The position numbers were made by a program, and so were the translations under genes. The notes beneath the pieces are model-generated. The model was not told the origin of the DNA, searched no databases, and saw nothing but the letters and a program-made list of their open reading frames with translations. 64,000 nucleotides of DNA from an uncultured Microbacterium sp. (GTDB lineage: Bacteria > Actinomycetota > Actinomycetes > Actinomycetales > Microbacteriaceae): contig NZ_CANLCY010000004.1 in assembly GCF_947489255.1 (NCBI RefSeq), forward strand, positions 248,001 through 312,000. The letters run 5' to 3'. Positions 33,219 to 43,463 of this stretch are shown one piece after another. Numbering within the stretch: the first letter of the stretch is position 1; the number at the start of each line of letters is the position of its first letter.

Positions 33219-34301
33219 ATGGCACACCTCTGGCGCGGAGTCCTCCGCGAATACGCCGACCGTCTGGGTGTCACCGACGCCTCCACTGTCGTCACCCTGG
33301 GCGAGGGAGGCACGCCCCTCATCCCGGCGCCCGCACTGTCGCGCCGCACCGGCGCCGACGTGTGGGTGAAGTTCGAGGGCATGAACCCCACCGGTTCGTT
33401 CAAGGACCGAGGCATGACGGTGGCGCTCTCGCGCGCCGTCGAGCACGGCGCCAAGGCCGTCATCTGCGCCTCGACCGGCAACACCTCGGCCTCGGCCGCG
33501 GCCTACGCCGCGCACGCCGGCATCACCGCCGCGGTGCTCGTGCCCGAGGGCAAGATCGCCATGGGCAAGCTGAGCCAGGCGGTGGCGCACAACGGGCGCC
33601 TCATCCAGATCCGCGGCAACTTCGACGACTGCCTCGAGATCGCGCGCGAGCTCGCCGACCACTACCCGGTGCACCTGGTCAACTCGGTCAACCCCGACCG
33701 CATCGAGGGCCAGAAGACCGCCGCCTACGAGGTCGTCGAGCAGCTGGGCGACGCCCCCGACTTCCACTTCATCCCCGTCGGCAACGCCGGCAACTACACC
33801 GCCTACTCGCGCGGGTACCGCGAAGAGGCCGCGCGCGGGGTCGCGACGAAGGTTCCCCGCATGTTCGGTCTGCAGGCGGCCGGCTCTGCGCCTCTCGTGC
33901 GCGGCGAGGTCGTGAAGAACCCCGAGACGATCGCCAGCGCGATCCGCATCGGCAACCCCGCCTCGTGGGACCTCGCTCTCGAGGCGCGCGAGGCCACCGA
34001 CGGCTGGTTCGGCGCGATCGACGACGAGGGCATCCTCGAGGCGCAGAAGATCCTCGCGGGCGAGGTCGGCGTCTTCGTCGAGCCCGCGTCGGCGATCAGC
34101 GTGGCGGGTCTGCTCAGCCGCGCCGAGGCGGGCGTCGTCCCGGCCGGGGCGAAGGTCGTGCTGACCGTCACCGGTCACGGTCTGAAGGACCCGCAGTGGG
34201 CCCTGCGCAAGGCCGACGGCACGACGGTCGAGCCCACCGTCGTCGACGCCACCACCTCGGAGGTCGCCTCCGTGCTCGACCTGCAGCCGGTGACCGCGTG
34301 A
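33219..34301 (+). CDS. thrC: Threonine synthase
   Basis: PLP enzyme that turns phosphohomoserine into threonine. The protein (360 aa) shows the PLP lysine in [13 protein letters not shown], the phosphate-binding Gly loop in [15 protein letters not shown] and [10 protein letters not shown], and the C-terminal GHGLKDP. It is the compact actinobacterial form. The start is 1 base after hom and the stop overlaps thrB by 4 bases (GTGA), so hom, thrC and thrB are made as one unit. Confidence 0.97.
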   Translation: MAHLWRGVLREYADRLGVTDASTVVTLGEGGTPLIPAPALSRRTGADVWVKFEGMNPTGSFKDRGMTVALSRAVEHGAKAVICASTGNTSASAAAYAAHAGITAAVLVPEGKIAMGKLSQAVAHNGRLIQIRGNFDDCLEIARELADHYPVHLVNSVNPDRIEGQKTAAYEVVEQLGDAPDFHFIPVGNAGNYTAYSRGYREEAARGVATKVPRMFGLQAAGSAPLVRGEVVKNPETIASAIRIGNPASWDLALEAREATDGWFGAIDDEGILEAQKILAGEVGVFVEPASAISVAGLLSRAEAGVVPAGAKVVLTVTGHGLKDPQWALRKADGTTVEPTVVDATTSEVASVLDLQPVTA

Positions 34302-35230
34302 GCTCAGGCCCCGGTCGCCGGGTCGCCGTCCGCGTTCCCGCCACCAGCGCGAATCTCGGTCCCGGCTTCGACACCCTGGGTCTCGCCCTCAGCGTCTACG
34401 ACGAGCTCGTCGTCGAGCAGCTCGACGGCGATCGCCTCGAGATCGAGGTCGCGGGGGAGGGGACGGCCGACGTCCCTCGCGACGCCTCGCACCTCGTCGT
34501 CCGCGCCATCGCGCACACCTACGCCTCGGTCGGTCGCACCCTTCCCGGGTTGCGGTTGACCGCGCACAACGTCATCCCGCACGGGCGCGGCATGGGCTCG
34601 TCGGGCGCGGCGGTGGTGGCCGGCATCCTGGCCGCGAAGGGCCTGCTCGAGGGCGAGGTCGCCTTCAGCGACGTCGATCTGCTGCGCCTGGCCACCGAGA
34701 TGGAAGGGCACCCCGACAACGTCGCCCCCGGTCTGTTCGGCGGACTGACGATCGCGTGGATGGATGCCGAGGGCCCGCAGCACAAGCAGCTCATCGTGCA
34801 CCGCGGTGTCTCGCCTCTCGTGTTCGTCCCGAGCTTCACGATGTCGACTGCCGTGGCGCGCAGCCTGCAGCCGCTCCAGGTGCCCCGTGAGGACGCGGTG
34901 TTCAACGTGTCGCGGTCGGCGTTGCTCATCGCGGCGATGACGCAGAGCCCCGAGCTGCTGATGGCGGCGACCGAAGACAAACTGCATCAGAACTACCGGG
35001 CCCAGGCCATGCCCGAGACCGATCGGCTCGTGCGCGCCCTGCGCGCCGAGGGATATGCGGCGGTCGTGTCGGGCGCCGGCCCCAGTGTGCTCGTGCTCGC
35101 CGACGGGCCGGGACAGCGACTGGCGGCGGCGGATCTTATGGCATCCGTGGTCGACACCCCGTGGCAGGCACTCATGCTCGCCGTCGACGTCAAGGGTGGT
35201 ACAGTGAAAAACGCAGAGGGTTCCGCGTAA
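34298..35230 (+). CDS. thrB: Homoserine kinase
   Basis: GHMP-family kinase that phosphorylates homoserine with ATP, supplying the substrate of ThrC. The 310-residue protein starts [21 protein letters not shown], has the ATP motif [16 protein letters not shown] and the C-terminal [10 protein letters not shown]. The GTG start overlaps the thrC stop. The 3' end of the gene contains a promoter-like TACAGT (35200-35205) that probably drives rho, so this end of the coding sequence also has a regulatory task. Confidence 0.96.
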   Translation: MSSGPGRRVAVRVPATSANLGPGFDTLGLALSVYDELVVEQLDGDRLEIEVAGEGTADVPRDASHLVVRAIAHTYASVGRTLPGLRLTAHNVIPHGRGMGSSGAAVVAGILAAKGLLEGEVAFSDVDLLRLATEMEGHPDNVAPGLFGGLTIAWMDAEGPQHKQLIVHRGVSPLVFVPSFTMSTAVARSLQPLQVPREDAVFNVSRSALLIAAMTQSPELLMAATEDKLHQNYRAQAMPETDRLVRALRAEGYAAVVSGAGPSVLVLADGPGQRLAAADLMASVVDTPWQALMLAVDVKGGTVKNAEGSA

Positions 35231-35380
35231 ATTCGCGAATCTGAGCCTCTGCACCTGCGAAATCCGCAACACATCGCGAACCCGGTATCGGCTGCAGTCT
35301 CCCGAACCGCTGGTGTCTCTTCGTCTGCGTTCTGCATGGCGAAGCGCGATCTGATCACGTTTCATTTCTGAGGAGCACTC
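35200..35380 (+). promoter_or_regulatory. Internal promoter and leader of rho
   Basis: TACAGT at 35200-35205, followed by GAAAA, is a good -10 inside the last codons of thrB. The leader of about 170 bases includes a segment of pyrimidine-rich, C-rich runs (such as CAGTCTCCCGAACCGC) that could act as a Rho-utilisation site, as in the autoregulated rho leader of E. coli. The binding site GAGGAG is at 35370-35375. The -35 is not clear. Confidence 0.5.
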
Positions 35381-37561
35381 GTGGAGTCCATCTCCGAGAC
35401 CCAGTCCGTCGACGCGCCCGAGAGCGCGGAGAACCCCACCGAAGAGCAGCCCACGGCTGCGGCGGAGGGCACCGACCCCGCGACGGACGCCACGTCCGCC
35501 GCCGACACTGAGGCGGAGGCCACCGACGGCGAGGGCACTGACGCCCCGGCCGCCGAGGCCGCCACCGAGGCGCAGCCCGAGGCGCTGTTCCCGGCCGAGG
35601 CCGTCGAGACGCCGGCCGAGGAGCCGGCGCCCGCCGCTGCCGCCGAGGCCCCGGCCGCTGCCGAAGCTCCGGCTGCCGACGCCGTCGAGGCGCCCGCCGC
35701 GGAGGAGCCGGCCCCGGCCGAGAAGCCCGCTCGCGCTCCTCGCAAGCGCGCTCCGCGTCGTGCCAAGAGCGCCACCGCCGAGGAGAAGGCCGCCGCCGAC
35801 GCCGCTGCCGCTGAGGCCGCTGCCGCCGAGGCTGCCTCCGCCGAGACCGCGGAGGCCCCCACCGACGCCGTGGCCTCCGACGCGAACGCCGCCGATGCCC
35901 CGGCATCCGACGCCCCGGCCGCCGACGCCACGGCCGAGGAGCCCACCACCCCCGTCACCACCGCGGCTGACGTCGCGGCCGACGCCGCACCCGAGGCCCC
36001 CGCAGACGCCTCCGCCGAGACCGCCACCGAGCAGTCCGAGCAGACCGCCGACGCGAACGACTCCGCCGAGCAGACCGACGAGACCCCGGCCCGCGGCCGT
36101 GGCCGGAGCCGGTCGCGCAACCGCAACCGCAACAAGGCCGACGGCGCCGAGAAGAACGACGCCGCGACGGCTACCGGCTCCGCCGACGAGGCCGAGGCCC
36201 CCGCGCAGAACGCCCAGCGCGACAACGCCGGCCAGCGCGAGAACGCCGGTCAGAGCCAGCGTGACAACGCCGGCCAGAACGGCCAGCAGGCCCAGCAGCA
36301 GCAGGGCGGTGCGGCCAACAGCCGCAACCGTCAGCGCAACAAGCGCCGCGGCCAGAACACGACGGGCGACGAGTTCGAGACCGAGATCGGCGAGGACGAC
36401 GTGCTCGTCCCCATCGCCGGTGTGCTCGACGTGCTCGACAACTACGCGTTCGTCCGCACCACCGGCTACCTGCCCGGCCCGAGCGACGTGTACGTCTCGC
36501 TCGGCCAGGTGAAGAAGTACAACCTGCGCAAGGGCGACGCCGTCGTCGGCGCCATCAAGCAGCCCCGCGAGGGCGAGCAGCAGGGGCGCCAGAAGTACAA
36601 CGCGCTCGTGCAGGTCGACTCCATCAACGGCCTGTCGGTGGACGACGCCGCCGCCCGCGTGGAGTTCAACAACCTCACCCCCCTGTACCCCCAGGAGCGC
36701 CTGCGCCTGGAGACCGGCCCCGAGAAGCTCACGCAGCGCATCATCGACCTGGTCGCCCCGGTCGGCAAGGGCCAGCGTGGACTGATCGTCGCGCCCCCGA
36801 AGGCCGGCAAGACCATCGTGCTGCAGCAGATCGCCAACGCGATCGCCACGAACAACCCCGAGGTCCACCTCATGGTCGTGCTCGTCGACGAGCGCCCCGA
36901 AGAGGTCACCGACATGCAGCGCACCGTCCGCGGCGAGGTCATCGCCTCGACGTTCGACCGTCCGGCCGAAGACCACACGACGGTCGCCGAGCTGGCGATC
37001 GAGCGCGCGAAGCGTCTCGTGGAGCTCGGTCGCGACGTCGTCGTGCTGCTCGACTCGATCACCCGTCTCGGCCGCGCGTACAACCTTGCCGCCCCCACCT
37101 CGGGCCGCGTGCTCTCCGGCGGTGTCGACGCCTCGGCGCTGTACCCGCCAAAGCGCTTCTTCGGCGCGGCGCGCAACATCGAGAACGGCGGATCGCTCAC
37201 CATCCTCGCCACGGCGCTGGTCGAGACCGGCTCCAAGATGGATGACGTGATCTTCGAGGAGTTCAAGGGCACGGGCAACAGCGAGCTGCGCCTGAACCGC
37301 CAGCTCGCCGACAAGCGCATCTTCCCGGCCGTCGACGTCAACGCGTCGAGCACCCGTCGCGAAGAGATGCTGCTGTCGCCCGACGAGGTCAAGATCACCT
37401 GGAAGCTGCGCCGGGCCCTGGCCGGTCTCGAGCCCCAGCAGGCCCTCGAGGTCGTGCTCGGCAAGCTCAAGGAGACGCAGTCCAACGTCGAGTTCCTCGT
37501 GCAGATGCAGAAGTCGATCCCGGCGCCCGCGCGCGGCGGTGACGACAACAGCATCCGCTGA
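35381..37561 (+). CDS. rho: Transcription termination factor Rho with long disordered N-terminus
   Basis: RNA-dependent ATPase hexamer that ends transcription. Residues 1 to about 310 are low-complexity: first Ala/Glu/Pro/Asp-rich, then Arg/Asn/Gln-rich ([29 protein letters not shown]). This is the insert known from high-GC actinobacterial Rho and thought to aid RNA binding and phase behaviour. The conserved part has the RNA-binding domain (LLDNY-like [16 protein letters not shown]), Walker A in [12 protein letters not shown] (near 470), Walker B with [11 protein letters not shown] and the Q- and R-loop segments. The usual rpmE gene between rho and prfA is missing; prfA follows after 3 bases. 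Confidence 0.97.
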   Translation: MESISETQSVDAPESAENPTEEQPTAAAEGTDPATDATSAADTEAEATDGEGTDAPAAEAATEAQPEALFPAEAVETPAEEPAPAAAAEAPAAAEAPAADAVEAPAAEEPAPAEKPARAPRKRAPRRAKSATAEEKAAADAAAAEAAAAEAASAETAEAPTDAVASDANAADAPASDAPAADATAEEPTTPVTTAADVAADAAPEAPADASAETATEQSEQTADANDSAEQTDETPARGRGRSRSRNRNRNKADGAEKNDAATATGSADEAEAPAQNAQRDNAGQRENAGQSQRDNAGQNGQQAQQQQGGAANSRNRQRNKRRGQNTTGDEFETEIGEDDVLVPIAGVLDVLDNYAFVRTTGYLPGPSDVYVSLGQVKKYNLRKGDAVVGAIKQPREGEQQGRQKYNALVQVDSINGLSVDDAAARVEFNNLTPLYPQERLRLETGPEKLTQRIIDLVAPVGKGQRGLIVAPPKAGKTIVLQQIANAIATNNPEVHLMVVLVDERPEEVTDMQRTVRGEVIASTFDRPAEDHTTVAELAIERAKRLVELGRDVVVLLDSITRLGRAYNLAAPTSGRVLSGGVDASALYPPKRFFGAARNIENGGSLTILATALVETGSKMDDVIFEEFKGTGNSELRLNRQLADKRIFPAVDVNASSTRREEMLLSPDEVKITWKLRRALAGLEPQQALEVVLGKLKETQSNVEFLVQMQKSIPAPARGGDDNSIR

Positions 37562-37564
37562 CCC

Positions 37565-38671
37565 GTGGCCGCTGAGCCTGCCGAGACGTCCGGCATCTTC
37601 GAGTCCGTCCGCGGGCTGCTCGATGAGCACCGGCAGATCGAGCTCGAGCTCAACGACCCGGCCGTCCACGCGGATGCGGCGCGCGCGAAGCGGGTGAATC
37701 GGCGGTACGCCGAACTCAACCGCATCGTGCACGCGTACGACGCGTGGACGGCGGCATCCGATGATCTCGAGGCGGCGCGCGAGCTCGCCCGCGAAGACGA
37801 CGCCTTCGCCGAAGAGGTCCCCGCGCTCGAAGAGCGCGTTTCCGAGACGCAGGAGCGCCTGCGACGCCTGCTCATCCCACGCGACCCGGACGACGCGCGC
37901 GACGTGATCATGGAGATCAAGGGCGGCGAGGGCGGCGCCGAGAGCGCCCTCTTCGCGGCCGATCTGCTGCGCATGTACCTGCAGTACGCGGCATCCATGG
38001 GGTGGAAGACGGAGTTGCTCGAACGCACCGAGTCCGACCTCGGCGGGTACAAAGACGTCCAGGTCGCGATCAAGGGCTCCTCGAGCGACCCGGCCCAGGG
38101 CGTGTGGGCGCACCTGAAGTACGAGGGCGGCGTGCACCGGGTGCAGCGCGTGCCCGCGACGGAGTCGCAGGGGCGCATCCACACCTCGACGACGGGTGTG
38201 CTCGTCTTCCCCGAGGTCGACGAGCCCGAAGAGGTCGCGATCGATCCCAACGACCTGAAGATCGACGTGTTCCGCTCCTCCGGCCCCGGCGGCCAGTCGG
38301 TGAACACCACCGACTCCGCGGTGCGCATCACGCACGTGCCCACGGGCATCGTCGTGTCGATGCAGAACGAGAAGTCGCAGCTGCAGAACCGCGAAGCCGG
38401 AATGCGCGTGCTCCGCGCCCGACTGCTCGCGAAGCAGCAAGAGGAGCGCGACGCCGTCGCCGCCGACGCGCGCCGGTCGCAGATCCGCGGCATGGACCGC
38501 TCCGAGCGCATCCGCACCTACAACTTCCCCGAGAACCGCATCGCCGACCACCGCACCGGCTACAAGGCATACAACCTCGACCAGGTGATGGACGGCGCCC
38601 TCGGCCCGATCATCGAGTCGGCGATCACCGCCGACGAAGAGGCGCGCCTCGCGGCCCTCGCCGACTCCTAG
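37565..38671 (+). CDS. prfA: Peptide chain release factor 1
   Basis: Recognises UAA and UAG in the ribosomal A site and triggers peptide release. The protein (368 aa) has the codon-recognition region with PAT in [14 protein letters not shown] and the GGQ motif in [18 protein letters not shown] (near residues 241-243), whose Gln is methylated by PrmC, encoded a few genes further on. The GTG start is 3 bases after the rho stop; the stop TAG is also the first part of the TAGGCT promoter box of the next gene. Confidence 0.96.
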   Translation: MAAEPAETSGIFESVRGLLDEHRQIELELNDPAVHADAARAKRVNRRYAELNRIVHAYDAWTAASDDLEAARELAREDDAFAEEVPALEERVSETQERLRRLLIPRDPDDARDVIMEIKGGEGGAESALFAADLLRMYLQYAASMGWKTELLERTESDLGGYKDVQVAIKGSSSDPAQGVWAHLKYEGGVHRVQRVPATESQGRIHTSTTGVLVFPEVDEPEEVAIDPNDLKIDVFRSSGPGGQSVNTTDSAVRITHVPTGIVVSMQNEKSQLQNREAGMRVLRARLLAKQQEERDAVAADARRSQIRGMDRSERIRTYNFPENRIADHRTGYKAYNLDQVMDGALGPIIESAITADEEARLAALADS

Positions 38672-38680
38672 GCTCGGGTG

Positions 38681-39274
38681 GTGCTCACCCCCGCTCAGAT
38701 CACCACGTTCGACGACACTCCGCCCCCGCCGGGCCTCTCCCCGTGGGTGGGGGAGCGGGAGCAGCCACGCGCCATCGCGATCGTCGAACCGGATGCCGCC
38801 TGGCCGGCGACCTTCGCCGCGGTGCGCGACCGCATCGTCGCGGTCCTGGGGGAACGCGCCCTCGTCGTCGACCACGTGGGCTCCACTGCGGTTCCCGGCT
38901 TGGCCGCCAAACCCGTGATCGACATCGACCTCACTGTCGCCGACACCGACGACGAGGACGCCTACGTCCCAGCCCTCGAGGCGCTCGGCTTCGTGCTCCG
39001 CGTACGCGAGCCGTGGTGGCTCGGTCACCGCTGTCTGGTCTCGGCGGAGCCCGCCGTGAATCTGCACGTGTGGCCTCCCGACAGCCCAGAGGCCGCGCGG
39101 CACCGTATCTTCCGCGACTGGCTGCGCGTCGACGAGACGGATCGGGAGCGCTACGCCGACGTCAAGCGCGCGGTCGCGGCCGACGGTCTGATGAGCGCCT
39201 ACAACGCGCGCAAGGAGGGCGTGATCCGCGAGATCTACGCGCGCGCCTTCGCCGCAGCCGGCCTTCTGCCCTGA
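38681..39274 (+). CDS. GrpB family (nucleotidyltransferase-like) protein
   Basis: A 197-residue protein of the GrpB/UPF0157 family, a nucleotidyltransferase-type fold of uncertain role. The family signature VVDHVGSTAVPGLAAKPVIDIDL is at about residues 64-86, followed by a C-terminal helical part (RHRIFRDWLRVDETDRERYADVK). The GTG at 38681 is preferred because it lies 6 bases after TAGGCT, which overlaps the prfA stop; a GTG at 38678 is the alternative. This gene and the next three are inserted between prfA and prmC. Confidence 0.83.
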   Translation: MLTPAQITTFDDTPPPPGLSPWVGEREQPRAIAIVEPDAAWPATFAAVRDRIVAVLGERALVVDHVGSTAVPGLAAKPVIDIDLTVADTDDEDAYVPALEALGFVLRVREPWWLGHRCLVSAEPAVNLHVWPPDSPEAARHRIFRDWLRVDETDRERYADVKRAVAADGLMSAYNARKEGVIREIYARAFAAAGLLP

Positions 39275-39395
39275 CGCTCCGGGCGTCCGGGATCGCGACG
39301 GCCACGGTGCAGGAGCCCCTGGCCCTCACCCGCGCGAAGCGGCGACGCCGGCCCGACCTCCGCGAGATCTCCTGCGTCGCGTCACGCCGCGTGCG

Positions 39396-40796
39396 TCAGC
39401 GGTGCCACGCGGGCGGGTGGGGGAGGGGACCGCGACGGTCCTCGAGCTGCGCGGCGAGCGACAGCAGCGTCGCTTCGCCCCCGGGCCGGCCGACGAGCTG
39501 CACCGATACGGGGTGCCCCTCGGTATCCGTGGTGACCGGAATCGTGACCGCGGGCAGACCCGCGACGTTGACGAAGCTGGAGTACGGCGCGTACTCGACC
39601 TGCATCGCGAAGGTGCGCTCGGGGCGGTGCCCGGCGTAGGACCCGACCGGTTGAGGAGACTGCGCGAGCGCCGGGGTGAGCACGGCGTCGAAGGCCGAGA
39701 AGTCGGCGATGGTGCGCCGTTCGAAGGCCCGGGCGGCCGCGAGCCCGCCGAGCAGCTCGAGGGCAGACAGGCGACGCCCCTCCTCCACGAGCCACGCGGT
39801 GAGCGGCTCGACGAGCTCGGCGTCGGCACCGCTCAACGGGATGCGCGCGGCGCTCGCACGCCAGAGCACGCGGAAGAGCTCCGCATAGCCGAACGGATGC
39901 CAGTCGGCATCCGTCACGGCGTGACCGGCGTCGTCGAGCCAGGCGATGGTCGTGTCGAAGGCGGCGCGGGCGTCGGTGTCGAGGACGATGTGCTCGTCGT
40001 CATCCCACGGCGAAACGGTCGTCACGCCGAGGCGCAGCCGACCGGGGTCGCGTCGCGCGGCGTCGACGAAGGGGCCCGACCCGGGCGCGGCGGTCGCGTA
40101 CGAGAACGGGCCGAGGCCGACGAGGGCGTCGAGCAGGAGGCCCGCGTCCTCCGCCGAGCGCGCGATCGGTCCGGTGACCGAGAGGCCGTCGGGGGAGTCG
40201 AAACCCGAGCCGATCGGCAGCCGCCCGCGCGAGGGTTTCAGCCCCACCACGCCCACGGTCGCGGAGGGGATGCGGATCGAGCCGCCGCCGTCCGAACCGA
40301 CGGCCGCGGGAAGGAGCCCCGCGGCGACGGCCACCGCCGCTCCACCGCTCGATCCGCCCGCGCCCGCGGTGGGGCGCCACGGGTCACGCGCCGGGTCGTG
40401 GATCAGCGGTTCGGTGAAGCCGGTGAGGCCGAATTCCGACGTGCTGGTCTTGCCGACGTTGATCGCTCCGGCGGCGTCGAGCGCCGCCGCGAGGGGATCG
40501 GATGCCGTGGGCAGGTGATCGGCCCGCGAGCGCGAGCCGTAGCGCGTGGGCACTCCGGCCCGGGCGACGAGGTCTTTGTCGGCCAGGGGAACGCCCCACA
40601 GCGACCCCTCGGCCGGTCGGGAGAGATCGGCGGCCCGCCGGAGCGCGGCATCCGGAGTCACCTCGACGAACGCGCCGAGACCGCGGTGGCGGTCGATGCG
40701 GTCGAGATAGTGGCTCGTCAGATCAGTGGGCGAGAGGTCGCCGCTGCGCAGTCCGTCGATCTGGGCCACCAGTGAGAGGTCGTGCAGACGGGGCAT
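39396..40796 (-). CDS. Amidase of the amidase-signature family
   Basis: A 466-residue hydrolase. It has the conserved Lys in LADKDLVARAG, the first active Ser region in TAGAGGSSGGAAVAVAAGL and the catalytic nucleophile in GSDGGGSIRIPS. A Ser-cisSer-Lys triad is expected. Substrates may be amides, acylated amino acids or nylon oligomers; none can be chosen. The protein is cytoplasmic. TAGGCT lies 6 bases before the ATG (40797-40808 on the minus strand), so the mRNA is probably leaderless. It lies downstream of cysE on the same strand but has its own promoter. Confidence 0.88.
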   Translation of the reverse strand: MPRLHDLSLVAQIDGLRSGDLSPTDLTSHYLDRIDRHRGLGAFVEVTPDAALRRAADLSRPAEGSLWGVPLADKDLVARAGVPTRYGSRSRADHLPTASDPLAAALDAAGAINVGKTSTSEFGLTGFTEPLIHDPARDPWRPTAGAGGSSGGAAVAVAAGLLPAAVGSDGGGSIRIPSATVGVVGLKPSRGRLPIGSGFDSPDGLSVTGPIARSAEDAGLLLDALVGLGPFSYATAAPGSGPFVDAARRDPGRLRLGVTTVSPWDDDEHIVLDTDARAAFDTTIAWLDDAGHAVTDADWHPFGYAELFRVLWRASAARIPLSGADAELVEPLTAWLVEEGRRLSALELLGGLAAARAFERRTIADFSAFDAVLTPALAQSPQPVGSYAGHRPERTFAMQVEYAPYSSFVNVAGLPAVTIPVTTDTEGHPVSVQLVGRPGGEATLLSLAAQLEDRRGPLPHPPAWHR

Positions 40797-40846
40797 CGTC
40801 CGAGCCTACGGCCCCGCGACGGAGTGGGGGAGAGCCCCCGGAGCGG

Positions 40847-41416
40847 TCAGATCCAGTACTCCGGCGTGGTCAACAGCGCGCGGGTGTCTTCGCCGCTGCG
40901 GCGCGTGCGCGCCTTGGCCGGGACACCGACCAGCACGCTGTCGGCCGGCGCATCGCGGGTCACCACGGCGTTCGCCCCCACGACCGAGCGCGCACCGAGG
41001 GTGATGGGCCCCAGGATCTTGGCTCCCGCGCCCACGGCGACCCCGTCGTGCAGGGTCGGATGCCGCTTGCCGCCCTCGCGCTGCCGACCGCCGAGCGTGA
41101 CGCCGTGGTACAGCATGACGTCGTCGCCCACCTCCGCTGTCTCGCCCACGACGACACCCATGCCGTGGTCGATGAAGAAGCGCCGACCGATCGTCGCTCC
41201 CGGATGGATCTCGACGCCGGTCAGCCAGCGGGTCACCTGCGACAGGGCCCGTGCCGGGAAGCGCAGCCCCCGTCGCCAGAGCCGGTTCGCGATGCGGTAC
41301 GACCACACGGCGTGGAGGCCGGGGTACAGGAGGGCGATCTCGAGACCGCCGCGCGCCGCGGGATCGCGGAGCTTGGCCGAGGAGATGTCTTCGCGGAGGC
41401 GGGAGAGGACCCCCAC
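40847..41416 (-). CDS. cysE: Serine acetyltransferase
   Basis: Makes O-acetylserine from serine and acetyl-CoA, the substrate of CysK. The 189-residue protein is the short form, lacking the long N-terminal helical domain of the E. coli enzyme (273 aa). It has hexapeptide repeats forming the left-handed helix ([55 protein letters not shown]) with the catalytic His and Asp in [10 protein letters not shown]. The C-terminus ends in Ile (TTPEYWI), as needed for binding to CysK. The start is 1 base from the cysK stop, so the two form an operon. Confidence 0.94.
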   Translation of the reverse strand: MGVLSRLREDISSAKLRDPAARGGLEIALLYPGLHAVWSYRIANRLWRRGLRFPARALSQVTRWLTGVEIHPGATIGRRFFIDHGMGVVVGETAEVGDDVMLYHGVTLGGRQREGGKRHPTLHDGVAVGAGAKILGPITLGARSVVGANAVVTRDAPADSVLVGVPAKARTRRSGEDTRALLTTPEYWI

Positions 41417-41417
41417 G

Positions 41418-42356
41418 TCAGTCTTCGCGCAGGTGCTCGTAGAGCGCGGTCGAGAGGTAGCGCTCGCCGTACGAGGGGATGATCACGACGATGTTCTTGC
41501 CGGCGGCCTCGGGGCGCCGCGCGACCTCGAGCGCCGCCCAGATGGCGGCACCCGACGACATGCCGACCAGGATGCCGTCTTTCGCGGCCGTCTCGCGCGC
41601 CAGGCGGATCGCGTCGTCGAACTCGACGTCGATGACCTCGTCGATGATGTCGCGATCGAGGATCGCGGGCACGAAGTTCGGACCGATGCCCTGGATCTTG
41701 TGGGGCCCCGGGTGGCCCTTGGTCAGCACGGGGGAGTCGGCCGGCTCGACGGCGACGATCTTGACGTCGGGGTTGCGCTCCTTCAGCACCTGTCCGACAC
41801 CCGTGATCGTTCCGCCGGTGCCGATGCCGGCGACTAAGTAGTCGACCTTGCCGTCGGTGTCGCGCAGGATCTCCTCCGCGGTCGTCTTGCGGTGGATCGC
41901 CGGGTTGGCCTCGTTCTCGAACTGGCGGGCCCACACCGCGCCCGGCGTCTCGGCCACGATGCGCTTGGCCTCGTCGACCGCGTGCGACATGCCCTTGGTG
42001 GGGTCGGTCAGCACGAGCTCGGCACCGAACGCCTTCAGCAGGATGCGGCGCTCCTTCGACATCGAGGCGGGCATCGTCAGGATGACCTTGTAGCCGCGCG
42101 CGGCGCCGACCATCGCCAGGGCGATGCCGGTGTTGCCGCTCGTCGACTCGACGAGCGTCCCGCCGGGCTTCAATTCGCCCGACGCCTCCGCCGCGTCGAC
42201 GATCGCGATGCCCAGGCGGTCCTTGACGCTGGAGGCGGGGTTGTAGAACTCGAGCTTCGCGAGGATCTGCCCCCCGGCGCCCTCCGCCACGCGGTTCAGC
42301 CGCACGAGCGGCGTGTCGCCGAATGCAGAGGTGATGTCGGAGTGGATGCCGGGCAT
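41418..42356 (-). CDS. cysK: Cysteine synthase (O-acetylserine sulfhydrylase)
   Basis: PLP enzyme that joins O-acetylserine and sulfide to give cysteine. The 312-residue protein starts [18 protein letters not shown] and has the PLP lysine in [11 protein letters not shown], the substrate loop [20 protein letters not shown] and the phosphate site [12 protein letters not shown]. It is upstream of cysE on the minus strand with a 1-base gap. A TAAAAT -10-like box at 42395-42390 and GAAAGG binding site precede it. The intergenic region is shared with the divergent prmC gene. Confidence 0.96.
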   Translation of the reverse strand: MPGIHSDITSAFGDTPLVRLNRVAEGAGGQILAKLEFYNPASSVKDRLGIAIVDAAEASGELKPGGTLVESTSGNTGIALAMVGAARGYKVILTMPASMSKERRILLKAFGAELVLTDPTKGMSHAVDEAKRIVAETPGAVWARQFENEANPAIHRKTTAEEILRDTDGKVDYLVAGIGTGGTITGVGQVLKERNPDVKIVAVEPADSPVLTKGHPGPHKIQGIGPNFVPAILDRDIIDEVIDVEFDDAIRLARETAAKDGILVGMSSGAAIWAALEVARRPEAAGKNIVVIIPSYGERYLSTALYEHLRED

Positions 42357-42518
42357 GGCTCGCCTTTCGCCGTCGGTCGGGACGCGATCATTTTAGGCGA
42401 GCCCCCAGACACGGCGGCCCGTGTGACGCCGCTTGACGACACGGCCCGCACCGGCGTGTGCGTCGGGCGCACGCTCGCCCCGGGCGGGCACCGCGCCCGA
42501 GTAGGCTGGGCTCCCGTC

Positions 42519-43412
42519 ATGCCTGAGACCGTCACGCCCCCCGCCCCCCTCGCCGCCTCGGTCGCCGACGTCGTCCGCGAGACCGTCGCCCGCCTCCGCG
42601 GCGCGGGCGTCGCCGACCCCCAGGTGGATGCCGAACTGCTCATCGCCCACGTGACGGATTCCTCGCGGGGCGGCGTGCAGGCCGCGGCGATCCGCGGAGA
42701 CCGCATGCCCAAGTCGGCATCCCTCGCCCTCGCGCCCCTCGTCGACCGCCGCTGCGCGCGCGAGCCCCTGCAACACCTCACCGGACGCGCCCCCTTCCGG
42801 TCGATGGAACTCGCCGTCGGCCCCGGCGTCTTCGTCCCGCGCCCCGAGACCGAGATGGTCGCCCAGCTCGCGATCGACGCTCTCCGGGCCGTCGTCGCCG
42901 ACGCCCCCATCGCCGTCGACCTCGGAACGGGCAGCGGTGCGATCGCGCTCTCGATGGCGACCGAGGTGCCGCACGCGCGGGTCTTCGCCGCGGAGAACAG
43001 CGTCGACGCCTTCATCTGGACCAAGCAGAACCACGCCCTCATCGGCGCCGACAATCTCACCCTCGCGTTCATCGACCTCGCCCACGCCTTCCCCGAGCTG
43101 GATGGGACGGTCTCGGTCGTGGCATCCAACCCGCCCTACGTGCCCGACGACGCCATCCCGCGCGATCCCGAGGTGCGCCTGTTCGACCCGCCCGCCGCCC
43201 TCTACGGCGGGCCCGACGGCCTGGACACCGTTCGGGTGCTGAGCCGGGTGGGCCTGCGACTCGCCCATCCCGGCGGCACGATCGTGATCGAGCACGGGGA
43301 GTGGCAGGGGGAGGCGATCCGCGGGATCCTCACCGCCGACGGGTGGCGCTCGGCCTCCACCCATCCCGACCTCACGACGCGCGACCGCGCCACCACCGCG
43401 ATCCGTCCCTGA
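42519..43412 (+). CDS. prmC: Peptide chain release factor N5-glutamine methyltransferase
   Basis: Methylates the Gln of the GGQ motif in RF1 and RF2 using SAM, which speeds termination. The protein (297 aa) has an N-terminal helical domain, the PRPET(E) substrate-binding motif (VFVPRPETEMVAQLA), the SAM motif AVDLGTGSGAIALSMA and the catalytic NPPY in ASNPPYVP. TAGGCT lies 11 bases before the ATG, giving a leader of about 5 bases. In related genomes prmC follows prfA directly; here four genes intervene. Confidence 0.95.
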   Translation: MPETVTPPAPLAASVADVVRETVARLRGAGVADPQVDAELLIAHVTDSSRGGVQAAAIRGDRMPKSASLALAPLVDRRCAREPLQHLTGRAPFRSMELAVGPGVFVPRPETEMVAQLAIDALRAVVADAPIAVDLGTGSGAIALSMATEVPHARVFAAENSVDAFIWTKQNHALIGADNLTLAFIDLAHAFPELDGTVSVVASNPPYVPDDAIPRDPEVRLFDPPAALYGGPDGLDTVRVLSRVGLRLAHPGGTIVIEHGEWQGEAIRGILTADGWRSASTHPDLTTRDRATTAIRP

Positions 43413-43463
43413 CGCGTCGCGTGACAGCGCATCGCGCACGGCGCGACTAGACTGGCGCACGAC

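Noticed and set aside
34304..39103. A 1599-codon open frame on the minus strand across thrB, rho and prfA
   Set aside because: It is antisense to well-supported genes, its translation is low-complexity (His/Asp/Arg-rich, then Gly/Arg/Leu runs opposite the rho repeats) and matches no family. Long antisense frames are expected in DNA of this GC content.
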